64,000 bases of DNA from Apostichopus japonicus (lineage: Eukaryota; Echinodermata; Holothuroidea; Aspidochirotida; Stichopodidae), in NCBI RefSeq assembly GCF_037975245.1, contig NC_092575.1, positions 821,001 through 885,000 on the forward strand. The letters run 5' to 3'. Below are positions 1 to 14,000 of the stretch, in pieces. Numbering within the stretch: the first letter of the stretch is position 1; each line of letters starts with the position of its first letter. A program made the translations under genes and the position numbers. The notes beneath the pieces are model-generated. The model made no database searches. It saw only the letters and a program-made list of their open reading frames with translations, and had not been told where the DNA came from.

Positions 1-3000
1 AACATTTATATTTTGTAATATACCACAGAAGAGAGGGTTTCCAGTGAGTACAAAATGTTCTTTTGTACAACCTTAAAGGTGGTCTGTGGAGGCCCCAAAT
101 TATAACATGCTATAATTGCTAGAAGTTTTCAAAAAGTCCTTTTTTGGAGGTCATTACTTTCTAAATTGTTCTCAGACATTTTTAAGGAACACACAAGATG
201 ACTGAATGTCCAAGTGAGGAAAAAAGGTGTGTATAACTAATATGCTGAAAATAAGGTAGATTAGATCAATTGTCATGAGCACTGTTGCATTTGACACAAG
301 TCAGGATGTACTTCTGTGGGCTGCATTATGAGGAAAAACAGTCACTTTGAAAGGTCAACCCTTCTCTATTTATTGAAATGAATACAAATGTGTGAGTTGC
401 AGGGGAGGGGGGGGGGGCTGGAGGGGGAGCAGAAAGGACAATTTGATTGTTGGGGAGGGGGAAATTTGACAGAATTGCTTTCCTATTTTATTGGATATAA
501 AGTAAATAAGTTGTATGGGTGCATAGCTGGTGGAATTGTATTCCAGGTTTCAAGAAAGAGTCGTTTGCTCTTCTCAATCCAGTAAAATGTTGATGTTTTG
601 GAAAAATTGAAGATTCGGTGCTGGCGATGTGTTTTTTTTAGACTACTGCCATTTTTCAAGTTCCGTTTATAGCAATTTTGAGCTGGTGCAGGTGGTTAAA
701 GAAAAGAAAAGCAGTTAGTTTTTGTTTGTTTTGCATATGATGCTATGAGTAGAAAAGTTCTACTATTGAGTTAATTTGTCTCTCTAAAAATCATATTTTA
801 TTTTTGTTACTCTTCTGACTCTCACTAAGTGGTTGCCTAAGCTGTTTGTTTCATCTCTCAACGCAATTAATTTATATCATATTCTTTAACACAATACTCG
901 AGTGTATCTCCACCCTTGAACAGCTTCTAATCAAAAGTTTTATTTTTTTGTTACGATTCCAATACCCTTTCAAACTCTTATAATATCAAAGGAGATAAAT
1001 TATTTCATATTTATGAATGTAACCCTTTTATTTATTTATTTTGGTTATAATTGTATTTTCTTTTTGTAACTTTCATTGTACTCTCTCAGAGAGTTACATC
1101 AGACTAGGTAGTATCTAGACCCATCGCTATCAATATCAAATTAACCTCTTGTAAGATGTTTGATTGATTCAATAAAATTGAGTTCTGAATAGTTTGAATT
1201 TTGGACTTCATTTCCACCAGTGCAACTTGTTACTGCAGCAAAATATTCCAACCTGACAAAAGGAGGGAACAGTCTTCAACATGTGGTATTGCGTGCTGCT
1301 GGCTTCACTCTGGTTGATGGAGTGACATAGGCAACAAGGAAGCGCTTGAAATTATTCTAAGGAACAATGCAATTTCCCCAGACTGTTTTAGGTATGGAAG
1401 CCAGGAACCTTTATCGCAGGGCTCTAGGCAAAAACGTATTTCTTTCCTTGAATAAGAGGTGTGGCTGTGGGGTGTTTGAATGAGACTCCCATATATCAGG
1501 GTTGCCCCAAAGAAAAAAATCAAAGTATAGATGTTCAATGGTGCATTTCTAAGGCACATTTGGACTCAAAATTAGGTCTATAATTAGACTGAAACGCTAC
1601 CTTAAGGTTAAACAGCTCCCTCTGGACTTACGAATGGTAGAGGGCACGGCCTTTGTATATACTGGACCAGACTCTGTAACAGACCTGACTTTATCATACT
1701 TGACAGCTTGTTGAATAGTGACACACCCTTTTGGAGAAGGACAAAAGAAGTTGTGTCCCTCGTTAAATTGCTAAACTGTTTTGAAAATTGTTTGAATGTG
1801 TTTGAAAGAATGACTTTAGGCAGAATGTTAGTATTGATACGTTGTAGTAACCATTGCTTATAAACGCTCAAAAGGGAATTAACCAAAACATATTCTTTTA
1901 AAGTCATATTAACAACAGAACGCCTAAAAGTGTGATTTACATTGGTCAGTTTATTCCACACATCAAAGTATTTGTTTCATAAATACTACATTATATCATA
2001 TCTACAAATATTTAATGACCTACTTTGTAGCTTAAAAAAAAAAAATCCTTTTTTATTTCTTAACATCAAATGTTCCTTTTCATAAACTATTTATGAATAC
2101 AATAATAAGCAATATTTTCAGATCTGTGACCACTTAAGCTAAATTTCTCTAATATATCTATAAATATATTCTATTTTTATTTTTAAACATAACCTTCAAA
2201 TTTACGGAGCATTTTCCATCCCCTCACTGTAACCACTTCAGGCAACACAAAGCACCTCAAAGCACATGACTCTATACCTTTAATTCTTACCTAAGCAACT
2301 AACACATCATAAAATCATCATAATGAGGTGTAGAAAGTCCATAGCATTCTGTAAAGTACACACGTATTTGGGCTCTGGCTTCATGTTTGGCAACTATAAA
2401 CGAGAAAATTGAATATTGATCTATCTTCTTATGGGAGAATGAGAGTCTGAGAAGTTGTGTGGCCGGCCAATCAGATTTGTGGAAGAAGAACCCCTTGCTT
2501 GTGTTGTCTTTGTGGAAGAATGGACTGCGATAATGCAATTTCTTGAGTCTTGAAATGATATTCACAAAAATTGGTTGGTGTAAAGCAAATTTTTTATACA
2601 TGGTACTGGACAAATATGTAATAGTTGTAACTATACATCAGACACTTATTCTCCCTTAAATGTAACAATGCAATAAGGTTAACTAATGTTGCATAAATAT
2701 GTATTCCTTAGGACAAGTAAAATTCTAAGGTTTGTTTTGTTTTTGCAAAACATAAATATGCTCTTTTTAATAACCTTCAATTTGGAAATTCTTTGTTTTT
2801 TTTAGATATTTGGTTTTGGAAATATATTCCACGTGGAATGTTTGAAAATGAAACTACACTGCTTCATATTTGTTTTTCCTTAAATAAATGGTTACTTAAT
2901 AAAAAAAAATTAAATTAAAACTAATAATGAAAATGGCTCGTTTATTCAGCTGTAATTTTAGAGTCACTCTGCTGTTGTCAGTTCCATAAATACAGTAGAA

Positions 3001-3688
3001 ATGTCATCTATATGACAATGCCAACCTATAAAGATTAGGCTGTCACATCTAATAATAACATTTTCAAAATCTACTTCTGGAAAATCTCTCTAAAGGCACT
3101 TTTGATTTATACACTGCGGATCCAATGCAATTTGAATATCACCTTAGAAAATATCTTTTCCATCAACTTTTTGCTTTAAATTGGTAATAACTGGTTCTGT
3201 ACTCAAACAAACCTCAGAATTTAAAAAAAAAACATCTCCATGTATTGTAATTAATCTCTAGGTTCAATGTGATTAATGTTATGAATAGAGGCAAGGGATC
3301 AGGATAATCCTTTAATCAAATTTAGACCTCTATGAAGAGATCTCTGAAGTGCATTTTGAAAGAAAATCCAATGTTTTATACAGGTTGATGTCTTTTAAGG
3401 TGCCATTAACTTAACAAACATAACTACGATTCAAATATTCGAACCTTTACCAGGATTGTATTCAAAAAATACTGAGACACTTGTATACAAATCATTGTGT
3501 AGTTGTATAGTTTGTGACTTATCTAAAAAGCTGTAATACCAATACCAAAAATACTGAGACACTCATATACAAATTCATTGTGTAGTTGTATAGTTTGTGA
3601 CTTATCTAAAAAGCTGTAATACCAAACAGTGGACACTGGACAAACTGGAAAGGTAGATGTGTAATAGCAGACTCAGTAAAACGGATAC
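1..3688. other. Region without a recognised gene; probable 3' flanks
   Basis: I see no convincing coding exon here. The short open frames (for example 1305-1559 and 1608-1961 on the minus strand) have no recognisable motif. An AATAAA-like signal near 1170 on the plus strand would fit the 3' UTR of a plus-strand gene lying left of the window. The part next to 3688 should be the 3' UTR of the minus-strand PhnD-like gene that ends at 3689. A direct duplication sits at 3467-3625 and is listed separately. Confidence 0.4.
3467..3625. repeat. Tandem duplication, two units of about 80 bp
   Basis: Two nearly identical copies lie head to tail. Each begins AAATACTGAGACACT, runs through ATTGTGTAGTTGTATAGTTT and ends AAAAAGCTGTAATACCAA. 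The copies differ by a few substitutions and a one-base indel, so the duplication is fairly recent. It lies just beyond the stop codon of the PhnD-like gene, in its likely 3' UTR. Confidence 0.85.
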
Positions 3689-6600
3689 TTAATAATATAC
3701 AGCAGACTCCAGCCTCATCTCGGACACACCTTTCCGGACTTCCTCGTCTCTGCTGTAATCTTCAATGCCGATTGGAAGGAATTTGATCAGGTTAAATTTG
3801 CTAAATTGAGGGCACCATTCAGGGTCAGAATGCATGTTGAGTAGGCATTCCGAAATATCACGCTGTAAATCACCTGAGTCAGCAAAAATAGACAAATGAA
3901 AGACCAGAATACATGATGTATTATGTACAACTATACTGTTTTATGACTGAAAACATTAAAAATATTGTAGCAGAATGTCTTACTTGCATAGATATCTAAG
4001 ATATACATAATCTAAAATGCACATTAATCTAAGATATACTTTGGACTACTACAGGGAGTCCTCAGTAGTCAAGTATAATTATCTTGGTACTCACTTGATA
4101 ACCTACAGTACATTAGCAGTGAGGACCTTTGGACTACTGTAAGGGGGGTCCTCATTAGTCAAGTACAATTATCTTGGTACTCACTTGATAACCTACAGAA
4201 GCAGTGAGGACCTTTGGACTACTGTAAGGGGGGTCCTCATTAGTCAAGTACAATTATCTTGGTACTCACTTGATAACCTACAGAAGCAGTGAGGACCTTT
4301 GGACTACCGTAGGGGGTCCTCATTAGTCAAGTATAATTATCTTGGTACACACTTGATATCCTAGCAGTGATGTGCTTTGGACTACTGTAGGGGGGGGGGG
4401 GGTCCTCATTAGTCAAGTATAATTATCTTGGTACTCACTTGATATCCTAGCAGTGATGTGCTTTGGACTACTGTAGGGGGGTCCTCATTAGTCAAGTATA
4501 ATTATCTTGGTACTCACTTGATAACCTACAGTAGCAGTGAAGACCTTTGGACTACTGTAGGGGGGTCCTCATTAGTCAAGTATAATTATCTTGGTAATCA
4601 CTTGATATCCTAGCAGTGAGGACCATTGGACTACTGTAGGGGGTCCTCAATAGTCGAGTATAATTATCTTGGTACTCACTTGATAACCTACAGTAGCAGT
4701 GAGGCCCTTTGGACTACTGTAGGGGGGTCCTCATTAGTCGATTATAATTATCTTGGTACTCACTTGATATCCCAACAGTGAGGACCTTTGGACTACAGTA
4801 GGGGGGTCCTAATAAGTCGAGTATAATAATCTTGGTACTCACTTGATATCGTAACAGTGAGGAACTTTGAACTACTCCAGGGGGGGGGGGGTCCTCATTA
4901 GTCGAGTATAATAATCTTGGTACTCACTTGATATCTTAGCAAAGAGGACCTTTGGAACACTTTGAACTACTTCAGGGGGGGGGGGGGTCCTCATTAGTTG
5001 AGTGTAATAATCTTGGTACTCACTTCATATCTTAGCAAAGAGGACCTTTGGACTACTGTAGGGTAGTATAATTATCTTGGTACTCACTTGATAACCTAGT
5101 ATTGATGACCATGGGATGTACTGTGATTGGTCCCCATGACTTGAGGATAACTATTTTGTCTCTTATTTCTGAATTCATCTTCTTCTGTATGCCAAGTACG
5201 ATGGAGTCCACTGCTGCACCGTCCACTGTATGGTCTAACACCATCTCTATAGACTTTGTATGTGACCCTGGATGTAACAACCATAAGTTATATTATCAGT
5301 TACTTACTTAACTGACGCAGCCACTACTTGGGCTATCCATGTGGTGGCTTATGGTAATGGATCGGTACGACAAGGGTCAATGTTGAAGGAATATTACCAA
5401 GGTGTAGGGTAGGGGAAGGACTGTCTATGGTTACATCACTGGACAGTTCGATAAATTAATGTTGAAATGTGTGATTTTGTTCAGCCAGTATTACACTTGA
5501 ATATGCCAACCAAGATATCTCTAAACATCTCCATACACTGTGTGTAATGTGTGACTGATTTGAGCCATCGCAGTCATTTTGAAAAGACATGTCTTAAGGA
5601 TACGGAAGCATTTTTAACCAAACCATTCCATAGTCAAACATTAGAGACACACGGAAGATTTGCACCTAGAAGAATGACGATAATATAAACAAAAAATTCA
5701 AAAGGCTCACCAGTTTCAAAAATCTTTGTGAAATAGTTTGCATTTTGTCCCATTTTCTTGAGCTCATAAAGCGGCCTGAAGTAGCTACTGACTGAGGTTT
5801 TGCTGCTGAAAGCCCATTTTGCTCCATGCAGATAATGGAACTCTTTATATTTGTCTCTAAAAGGATTTTAAATATACAAATGTGTAAATTAATTATATAG
5901 AAAGAACTTTTAATTTTTGTTTTACTTCATCAATTATCGTAAAAGGTACGTCACAGACATGGTTCTATCACACTTCAAAGCAGTGGCAAAAAAAACATAC
6001 TAACAAATTCAAGCTCTCCCAGTAACAATACCATCCCCACAGTGGGAACGATCCATATTAATCATATCACTAAATGCTGAAATAGAAATTTGGTTCCACC
6101 TCCTGCAGTAAATCAATACGGAGACAGTTGGAACAGTTGACTGTGCTAAACTGGAAGACATAAATACATTAATATCATGGATGGTTCAGTCACATCAAAG
6201 CATCCATATGATTCCAGCTACAGTACCAAACCCTTACTACATCTTTATCTACAGTTCAGTATCCGAGCAGACAAGATTGCAGTAAAGAGCCTTGAGGTAG
6301 ATACTTACCTATTATCTTTATGGATGATCACATCTGAAAAGTATACAGGCCTGTTGTTTGCTCCGGGATGTGCAAAGAATGTAGCTGCTGGGATTAGATT
6401 AACAAACCCCTTTGCCTTCTGAAATAAATTGTCTAGTTCTGTACTTGATAAGATTGCTGTCAAGAAAAGTGGGTAAAATGGGCAAACGTATATAACATAT
6501 TTTTGATCAATTATGTAGCTGAAATGGGTAAACTGATGCAATGTTATACCACTATTTACAATGCTGAGAACAATTCTGAATAACCTCAAGAAGAAACTCT

Positions 6601-6950
6601 CCAAACCCCCCCATCCCCCCACCCCACGAAATAACTTTTTAAACTTATCAAACGTAACTTTTACCAGTTGATTAACCGTAAGCATTACTCTTAGAAGTAG
6701 TAGTGTTCATGAACATCAAATTCATACCAATATCAGCTTCATTAGCAGAGAAAGGGTCAGGACGATCTGCAAGTGGGCCACTGGATCTTGTTTCCACCAT
6801 CAAATAAATATGTCGATTGAGCTTAGTTTCCAAGTATTGTACGAGTAAAGTGAAATATTCAGTTGGCATGCTCGGTGTGAGGTATGTTAACAGTCTTAAG
6901 CTTCCCTCCTCCATTGGCTTTTCCTTCCTTATGATGAGGTCATCGCCCAT
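3689..6950 (-). CDS. PhnD-like periplasmic-binding-fold protein, 5 exons, 310 aa
   Basis: The coding exons are 6950-6677, 6456-6309, 5856-5711, 5267-5088 and 3873-3689 (933 nt with stop). All have GT/AG borders and continuous phase. The protein reads like the PhnD/phosphonate-binding branch of bacterial ABC-transporter substrate-binding proteins. It has an N-terminal LLTYLTPSMPTEYFTLL stretch, ETRSSGPLADRPDPF near residues 53-67, RPVYFSDVIIHKD in exon 2, HGAKWAFSS in exon 3 (compare the LxGKxxAF motif), and GSHTKSIEM...DGAAVDS in exon 4 (the SGSHxxxxxxxxxGxxDAxAxDS signature of the family). There is no signal peptide, so a cytosolic protein is likely. The ligand is unknown; phosphate, phosphonate or a thiamine-type precursor are possibilities from the fold only. 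The gene is clearly eukaryotic in structure, so any transfer from bacteria is old. The intron before the last exon contains the 4030-5100 minisatellite. Confidence 0.82.
4028..5100. repeat. Minisatellite of about 80-95 bp units that carries a splice donor
   Basis: About thirteen units, counting the genuine exon border, share TTGGACTACTGTAGGGGGG, TCCTCATTAGTCAAGTATAA, TTATCTTGGTACTCACTTG and AACCTACAGTAGCAGTGAGG. The G-run varies from about 4 to 13 bases between units. On the minus strand each unit contains GGTTATCAA followed by GTGAGTACC. This is the same sequence as the end of exon 4 of the PhnD-like gene and its donor at 5088/5087, so the array appears to have grown from that exon-intron border. 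Confidence 0.9.
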
Positions 6951-9900
6951 CTTGTTTTAATTTCAGGTTTGACCAAAATGCTCTGAGAAAAATATGAGAT
7001 ATGAATAATGAACACATATTGCTCTTAAAACTTTGTCTTAATTATTCAGTGGGCTAACAAGGTCTAAGATAAAGGAGAACAAAATACCTTTGATCTAACT
7101 TCCAGATTGTTTGTTGTTGAGATACAAAACTTTGGAACTGATTTTATTTGGAGAAGTAAATTATGCAGCAAGCTATGGAATTTGAATCAATGTGCCCTAT
7201 TTTGTAAGAGCATATGTTTAAATCACATAATTTGTTCACCCCTTTAAGTAATATACTTGCAACTAAATTAACACTAAATATCCAACTTGAATTACAGCAC
7301 ACTTTCTGCAGTTTACAAGATGGCCTTCTATATTTGTGATATAACTAGCTACTATGAATGATAACATGTATGCAAAACAGCTGACATTACCAAGTGAAAA
7401 ATTTTGGCCACATAGTTACTGTACAAAAAAAAGGGATTATACTGCTTCTGTAAACCTGGTCAGAGAATATGACTATAAGTATTACTACAGAATGAGGTGC
7501 ATTTCCCAAAACTAGTTACATATTTTATTATGCATACATGCATCATTGTGATGTAGGCCTAGGCTAGTACATAAAGTTCTGCACAAAAATATGCACGTGT
7601 CTGCAGTACAATTTTATTTATATTTGACTACACTACCCTCAGACTTCTATGAAGTTTAACTCTATGACTATGGCTAGGCCGAGGAGTAGGCTAGGCCTCA
7701 CTCATAGTAAGCCGTTGCCTGCTACCTTAGCCTGTTGATCATCTAATAGTAACAGTAACATTTTGCCAACTTAGTTTGGTAGATTACGAATAACATTAGA
7801 CACCTATATATCCGAAAGCTTTCTGTATACTCCGATATGGCGATACCCGATGACGACTGACGGAAAACCTGTTAACATGCTGAATCGACTAAATAGCTGC
7901 GAGATGCGTTTCAGTAGAAGACATTTAGGTGTTAACTACAAATGTCAGAACTTCCATGAAAATTTCCAACGCACGTTACTGTATGTAATGACCGACGGTA
8001 GCAGTCCCTGGTTCAAAATATTGCGCAATTATCTCAGTATGCGCAGGTGTACTGTGGATTAGTGTCCACTGAACATCTCCGACAATGTCTATAAATATTA
8101 AGATAGAAACCTGACAGGACATTCAACGTTCATTTTTCATATCTCTTTGGAACACCAAGTCCAAGAAGTATTGGAATAGTGGTAACAGTAAAGTATATCG
8201 ATTGTTACAACTTAGAATGTGTTAAGATAAAGGTGCGCTCCAAGGCCACCGTAGCAATAAATGACACCTGTACCACCTACCGTCACTTCTCATGCGTTTT
8301 ACGCATGACATTGGTTTTTACCTCCATGTTTCAACTAATCAAACAATGCAATTTACAAGACCATGCATATGGTAATGGCTGTATCTAATGACATTTGCAA
8401 ATATAGGAGTCCGTTTTATGCACGTGACTGTACGTACTGTATAAGTGCGTCAGTGGAATTTTAGCTAAGAGTTATGCTAAGTCTGCGGTCATATATTATA
8501 TTATTCCTAAATATTCATCTTCAGTCAAATTATGCTTACATATATGGTTCTTTCATGACTCGCCCCAAACCGCGTGTCGCGCTCTTACAAAGTTAACTGC
8601 CGGTGGTTGCTAGTGAAGTTTTCTTCTTGTCGCTAAGAAATGCAGACAATAAATGAAACGTGATACCTTGTTCTTTTATCTAGACCTGAGATGTCCATCG
8701 CTGCTATGTAGTGTTATTGGTATTGATCGTAGCTGTATTGATTGTACACTAGTGTCTAATTACCGACGGTAGCAAGCTGTGTGTACTTTTTGGGATCGGT
8801 GGTGTTGTCTTACACTTCTGGTACACCTCATTGGAAACTAGGTCAGATAACCGGCATGAGACGTTTCTTTGTGCGCGAGGCCTCACACCCTTTAATGGAG
8901 AAATTCACTTTTATCGCGGACTTTGTGAATTGTGGATTGGTCCTGCCAGTGTTATCCCAACTTGTTGCAAGCCTCGGAAAAGGAAGGGAAGGGTAAAACC
9001 TTTAATAGGGAAAGGGCAGGGAATGAACCAATGGGGAAGGATAAATGGAAGTATCTCAACACATTGACAATATGTGAGGAGAACTCAGAAGGCATGGGAA
9101 GACTAGATGTACACCAGGCTGTAAGGAGCACAAAATCGATATCACCCCCTCTATTAGTGAACTATAAGAAAATGAAGATCAGATGAAGGACTTCTGATGG
9201 AATTTATTCAAGAAGCAATGGAAATAGCATTGACTTGGTGCACATTATACCATACATGATCTTAACATAGAAAAGGAACATAAAATCCTTTACAAAATTC
9301 ATGTATCAGAATGAATATACTCTATATATTTGTCACACCGACTTAATAACCGGAAAAAGTCATACAAAATGTAACAGGTGTGTTTTCCAGCTGGTCATAT
9401 CCATGGCTTATCTCCTTATCTCATATGACTAAATAGTTTAAGTCAATAACTTTCTCCAGAATTCATCTCTCTTTACTGACAATCCATAAGAATTTCAAGT
9501 CTTTTCTAGTACATACAGGGATAAGTTTTTTCAAAGATCATTTATTTCTTCATGCTACAGCAGGACAATGTAATTAAACTCACAAATTGTTTAATGAATC
9601 AGGTTGTTAAAGATGTGTTCAAATGGAAATGCTCTTTCTTTGATCAATAGCAAAGTTGAGATGCTAAAATGACATTATTTTGCTGCCATGTGTGAATAAA
9701 AATATACAGATATAGATGATGATAGCAGTGTTTGACCATCCTCTAAGCCCCCTGATGAAACAATTGTTTTATCTTCTCCTCCTTTATTTCTTACTTCAAA
9801 CCCCAAAACCTTCATTACAAATTCATTGTCTTCCTTAAGTACAAACAGAATTTCAGAAGTAACAACAAGTAGGCAGAGTCATCCAGCATTCACAGGTTAT

Positions 9901-11041
9901 GTATCACAGAAAACTAGGCCTAACAGATGTATCACAGAAATACAAAACTTAGGCTAACAGCCTAACATATTGATTTATTGTTACAGACTCAAATAAGTAA
10001 ACAAAGTCTACAGGTCTGTTTTTGTTTTTAACACAAACATCATACTCGAAATGAAAATGATGACAATGGGTTTTCACATCATATCAACAACTCCATGAAT
10101 TTTTCTGTTCAAGGATCTGTTTAAATAGCAGATTAATGATGCGATCGAGTCGATTTTTAAGAAATATAGCAAGCTGACACATGACTCAATGTTATTAATT
10201 GAGATGCTATCACAGTATTTACAGTACACTCTCAGTATACCTAGGAATGTATACAGGAAGCTCAAACATCTCTGGCAGTACAAGGAATGATATCATCTCA
10301 AATTGTGGAGGGATATCTGTTTTTTTTTAAAGGTGATATGTTTATTCATGTCCTGCTACCATTATAAACTTTTGAAGAGACAAACCAAGTTTGAAGAACT
10401 AATTTATCCCTACTGTAAAATCTTGCAAATGTCTCTAGAAGTCTTCGATTGTAAATTATACTCCTGTTTAAGATTCTATGCATGGCTATAAATCCACAGT
10501 TTTAGAAGTTTAATGCATAACCCACATATTTCATTTCTTCTCTGTTCTCAAAATATAAGTATCTTACTAGCATATTAAATGCAATTAAATTATTCAAGGG
10601 AATGCCACCTGATGTGATGAGTAAGCCAAAATCCATTTGGCAGTTCCTTCTTGCAAATATGGCTGGCTAGCAAAGAAACTATAAGGTGGACTATAATTTA
10701 TCTTAACAGTAAGGAATCCAAGTATGCAAAACAATCATATTTTCCTTTATGCATAGGCTTATAAAACTCTTTTCTTGGAAAACTTCACTCATGAAAGGAT
10801 TGCAGTTCTCCTCAGTTCTCTCCCCCACCCCCTCCCCACCTCTCCTTACTCTACCTCCCCCATACCAAATGGATCAAAGAACAAAAAAACATTAGAGCTG
10901 GTAGTGTCAGCATTGACACTAACATTTAGGTCACTAAGGAAAATGAATCACATAGAACACATTTAAAACTGAAGGATCCCCGGGGAAGAGGAACAGAGCT
11001 GGACGAGGTGGATGAAGATGGCTTGTCTTGAGATGTAGAAC
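6951..11041. other. Intergenic stretch: promoter side of PhnD-like gene, 3' side of adaptin gene
   Basis: No coding exon is convincing. The overlapping open frames near 8781-9186 lack motifs and alternatives are open in several frames, which suggests chance. The right part should hold the 3' UTR of the minus-strand beta-adaptin gene ending at 11042. The left part should hold the 5' UTR and promoter of the minus-strand PhnD-like gene starting at 6950. AGGCCTAGGC-like words occur near 7555 and 7680. Confidence 0.4.
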
Positions 11042-14000
11042 CTATCCATGGAGGATAAGCAAGAAGCTGTGATGAACACTCGCTGCGACATCTACCACTT
11101 TGGATTTGATCGCCAGCTGCACGAAGAAAAAAAACATGTTTTGCACTTGGTAAAGTATATGCAGACAGATACATTGCCAGTTTAGTGGAACTGGAGCTCT
11201 CTGCATCAGAATAGGAAACATATATAGGAGCATATACCATAGCCTACTGTGTTAGCATCAGGAGGAAGGGAAAAGGAAATTTCTCAAAAAACAGATAGCA
11301 ATCTGCGAGCTTTACGGTTGTTCCTTTTCACATTTTTCTATAACCCTGAACATTAGATTTTCAAGTTTTGAATATTGTTGATGAAAAGGTCTTTCACCCA
11401 TTATGGACATTTATCTATAAAGTTCATCCAAGCTTTACCTTTGAAGCTGTCATACTTACAAGGATTTAAACTTCTTTTTTTTTTAATCTCTATTGACCTC
11501 AAAAGACCTCCACAAAAATCAGTGTGGTTCTTGTAATAGAAGCTGGGGGTACACACCCTAAGTGCAAAGTTCATTCTAGCTTTACTCCATACAAATTAGT
11601 ACATTTACAAGATTTTTCAGATTTCCAATTCAACCGTCAGTTGAAGTACACATAATAAGAAAGATGTTTTTGAAATCTTGCATGGAATTGGTAAACAGCT
11701 GCTTTTAAAAATAAATAAAACTGCCAAATTTCATGCCACTTTTTCATGTCTCAGGGTTTCTTTACAACTTGGGCAGTCTGCCAACATGTTGCCATCAAAT
11801 TTTGGTAAAAGGACTCCATCAGTTACTAATCCAAAGGATGAAATCAACCCCATAATGAAAGGAGACTTACATTTAGCGTTGGGTTTCCTGGCTGCACCTT
11901 AAGCTCAGCTAGGATCTCAACGTTGTTGACCAGTTTCATGGATTGGTAGAGCATATCTTGGCCCTCAACGTGTCGCTTAGCAACCGTAAAGATGTTATTC
12001 TTGGCCAGCTTTTCTTGAATAGCATCTTGGAAGTTCGAGAGAGAGTAAATGAAAGTGAAATCTGAACTGTAGCACGAATTACAATAGCATTCCATAATAA
12101 GATTATGATATAATTATCAACTCAAATTAGCTCAACAGAGTTCAGATATGGTTGCCAAGTGATAAACACTGAGTACACTATATCTGACAGGAACAAATAT
12201 CATTGCGAATTAATTGTAATTGATCAGTCTGTAAAATCATGTACAACAATTTTATATGATATATTAAAAGGTTCATAGTATCCTACTTATATTGATTAGT
12301 GTGTGTCAGACTAGTGTCCAGCCACTTTGATTGATGAACCAATATTGTTATAATTTATAAATGATTCTTTCTCAATATCCACCAATAGGTAAACAATATT
12401 TGGCTAATGAATATTCAAGATCTGTGGGCTGATCAATATCAAATCTTTGATAGGAGAAGAGCTTCCTCGCATTAGCCTGAATTCAACATGTTGTGGACCA
12501 TCAATGAAATCACTGACCATCATTTGCAGCATGTTGAGTCTGACCGATGGGAAGGAAAACGGATTGTTACACAAAAGTGTTCCAATGAATACCTGATAAC
12601 TTCTCCATCTTCCTTGACAATCATATCAAACACTGACACACTCTCACATACAACGTATCATAACTTAGTATCATAACTTAGTATCATAACTAAAGTACTG
12701 TTCTACTTCAGTATTGCACACCCTCACACACATCATATCATAACTAAAGTACTGTTCTACTTCAGTATTGCACACTCTCACATACAACGTATCATAACCA
12801 AAGTACTGTTCTACTTCAGTACTGCACACCCTCACACACATCATATCATAACTTAAGTACTGTTGTACTTCAGTATTGCACACTCTCACACACAACGTAT
12901 CAAAACTTAAGTGCTGTTGTACTTCAGTATTGCACACTCTCACACACAACGTATCATAACTTAAGTGCTGTTGTACTTCAGTATTGCACACTCTCACACA
13001 CAACGTATCAAAACTTAAGTGCTGTTGTACTTCAGTATTGCACACTCTCACATACAACGTATCATAACTAAAGTACTGTTCTACTTCAGTACTGCACACC
13101 CTCACACACATCATATCATAACTTAAGTACTGTTGTACTTCAGTATTGCACACTCTCACACACAACGTATCAAAACTTAAGTGCTGTTGTACTTCAGTAT
13201 TGCACACTCTCACACACAACGTATCATAACTTAAGTGCTGTTGTACTTCAGTATTGCACACTCTCACACACAACGTTTCAAAACTTAAGTGCTGTTGTAC
13301 TTCAGTATTGCACACTCTCACACACAACGTATCATAACTTAAGTGCTGTTGTACTTCAGTATTGCACATTCTCACACACAACGTATCAAAACTTAAGTGC
13401 TGTTGTACTTCAGTATTGCACACTCTCACACACAACGTATCATAACTTAAGTGCTGTTGTACTTCAGTATTGCACACTCTCACACACATCGTATCATAAC
13501 TTAAGTGCTGTTGTACTTCAGTATTGCACACTCTCACACACAACTTATCATAACTAAAGTACTGTTGTATTTTGGTATTGCAAAGTATTACGAGAAATAA
13601 CAACTCGACAAACCTGTTGTAAGGTTGATGTTAGTCAACACAAATGCTGCCTCATTCTGGGAGGGAATGTCTTTCCAACTCTGCAAGAAGTATCTCTTGT
13701 CTGAAAACATTAAAAGGATTTGAAACATTGAAGAACATGAAAGTAACATAAACACATGGATTCAACTTAAGGAGACGAACTATGGCAAGATTTAATACTT
13801 AATTGAAATTACAGCATTGTTGGTTGGTGAACAGAAACAATCAATTTTTAAGAGATTTAGTATAAATGATTTTTTTTCTGTGTGTGGCTGTTTTGACTAG
13901 GAGGAGATGGTTTTTGAAAGATTTCACTGTTTGACCTCCCATGACCCCAAATGACTTTTGACTTCCATTTTGCTGATGAAATATTTACCCCTCTAATATA

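Noticed and set aside
1608-1961. 117-codon minus-strand frame, considered as a reverse transcriptase C-terminus
   Set aside because: It begins with WNKL but lacks the WNxLP context, the YNTRxA motif and any upstream polymerase segment.
8781-9186. Three overlapping plus-strand frames considered as a small gene
   Set aside because: No motif, no splice partners and equally long frames in competing registers.
10926-11240. 104-codon minus-strand frame ending SFKCVLCDSFSLVT
   Set aside because: Overlaps the last adaptin exon in another register; the in-frame reading [12 protein letters not shown]...LLILHG aligns with the known adaptin C-terminus.
12671-13603. 310-codon minus-strand open frame with 18-residue repeats
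   Set aside because: It lies wholly in a 54-bp tandem array inside a spliced intron of the adaptin gene; the frame is open because the period is divisible by three.
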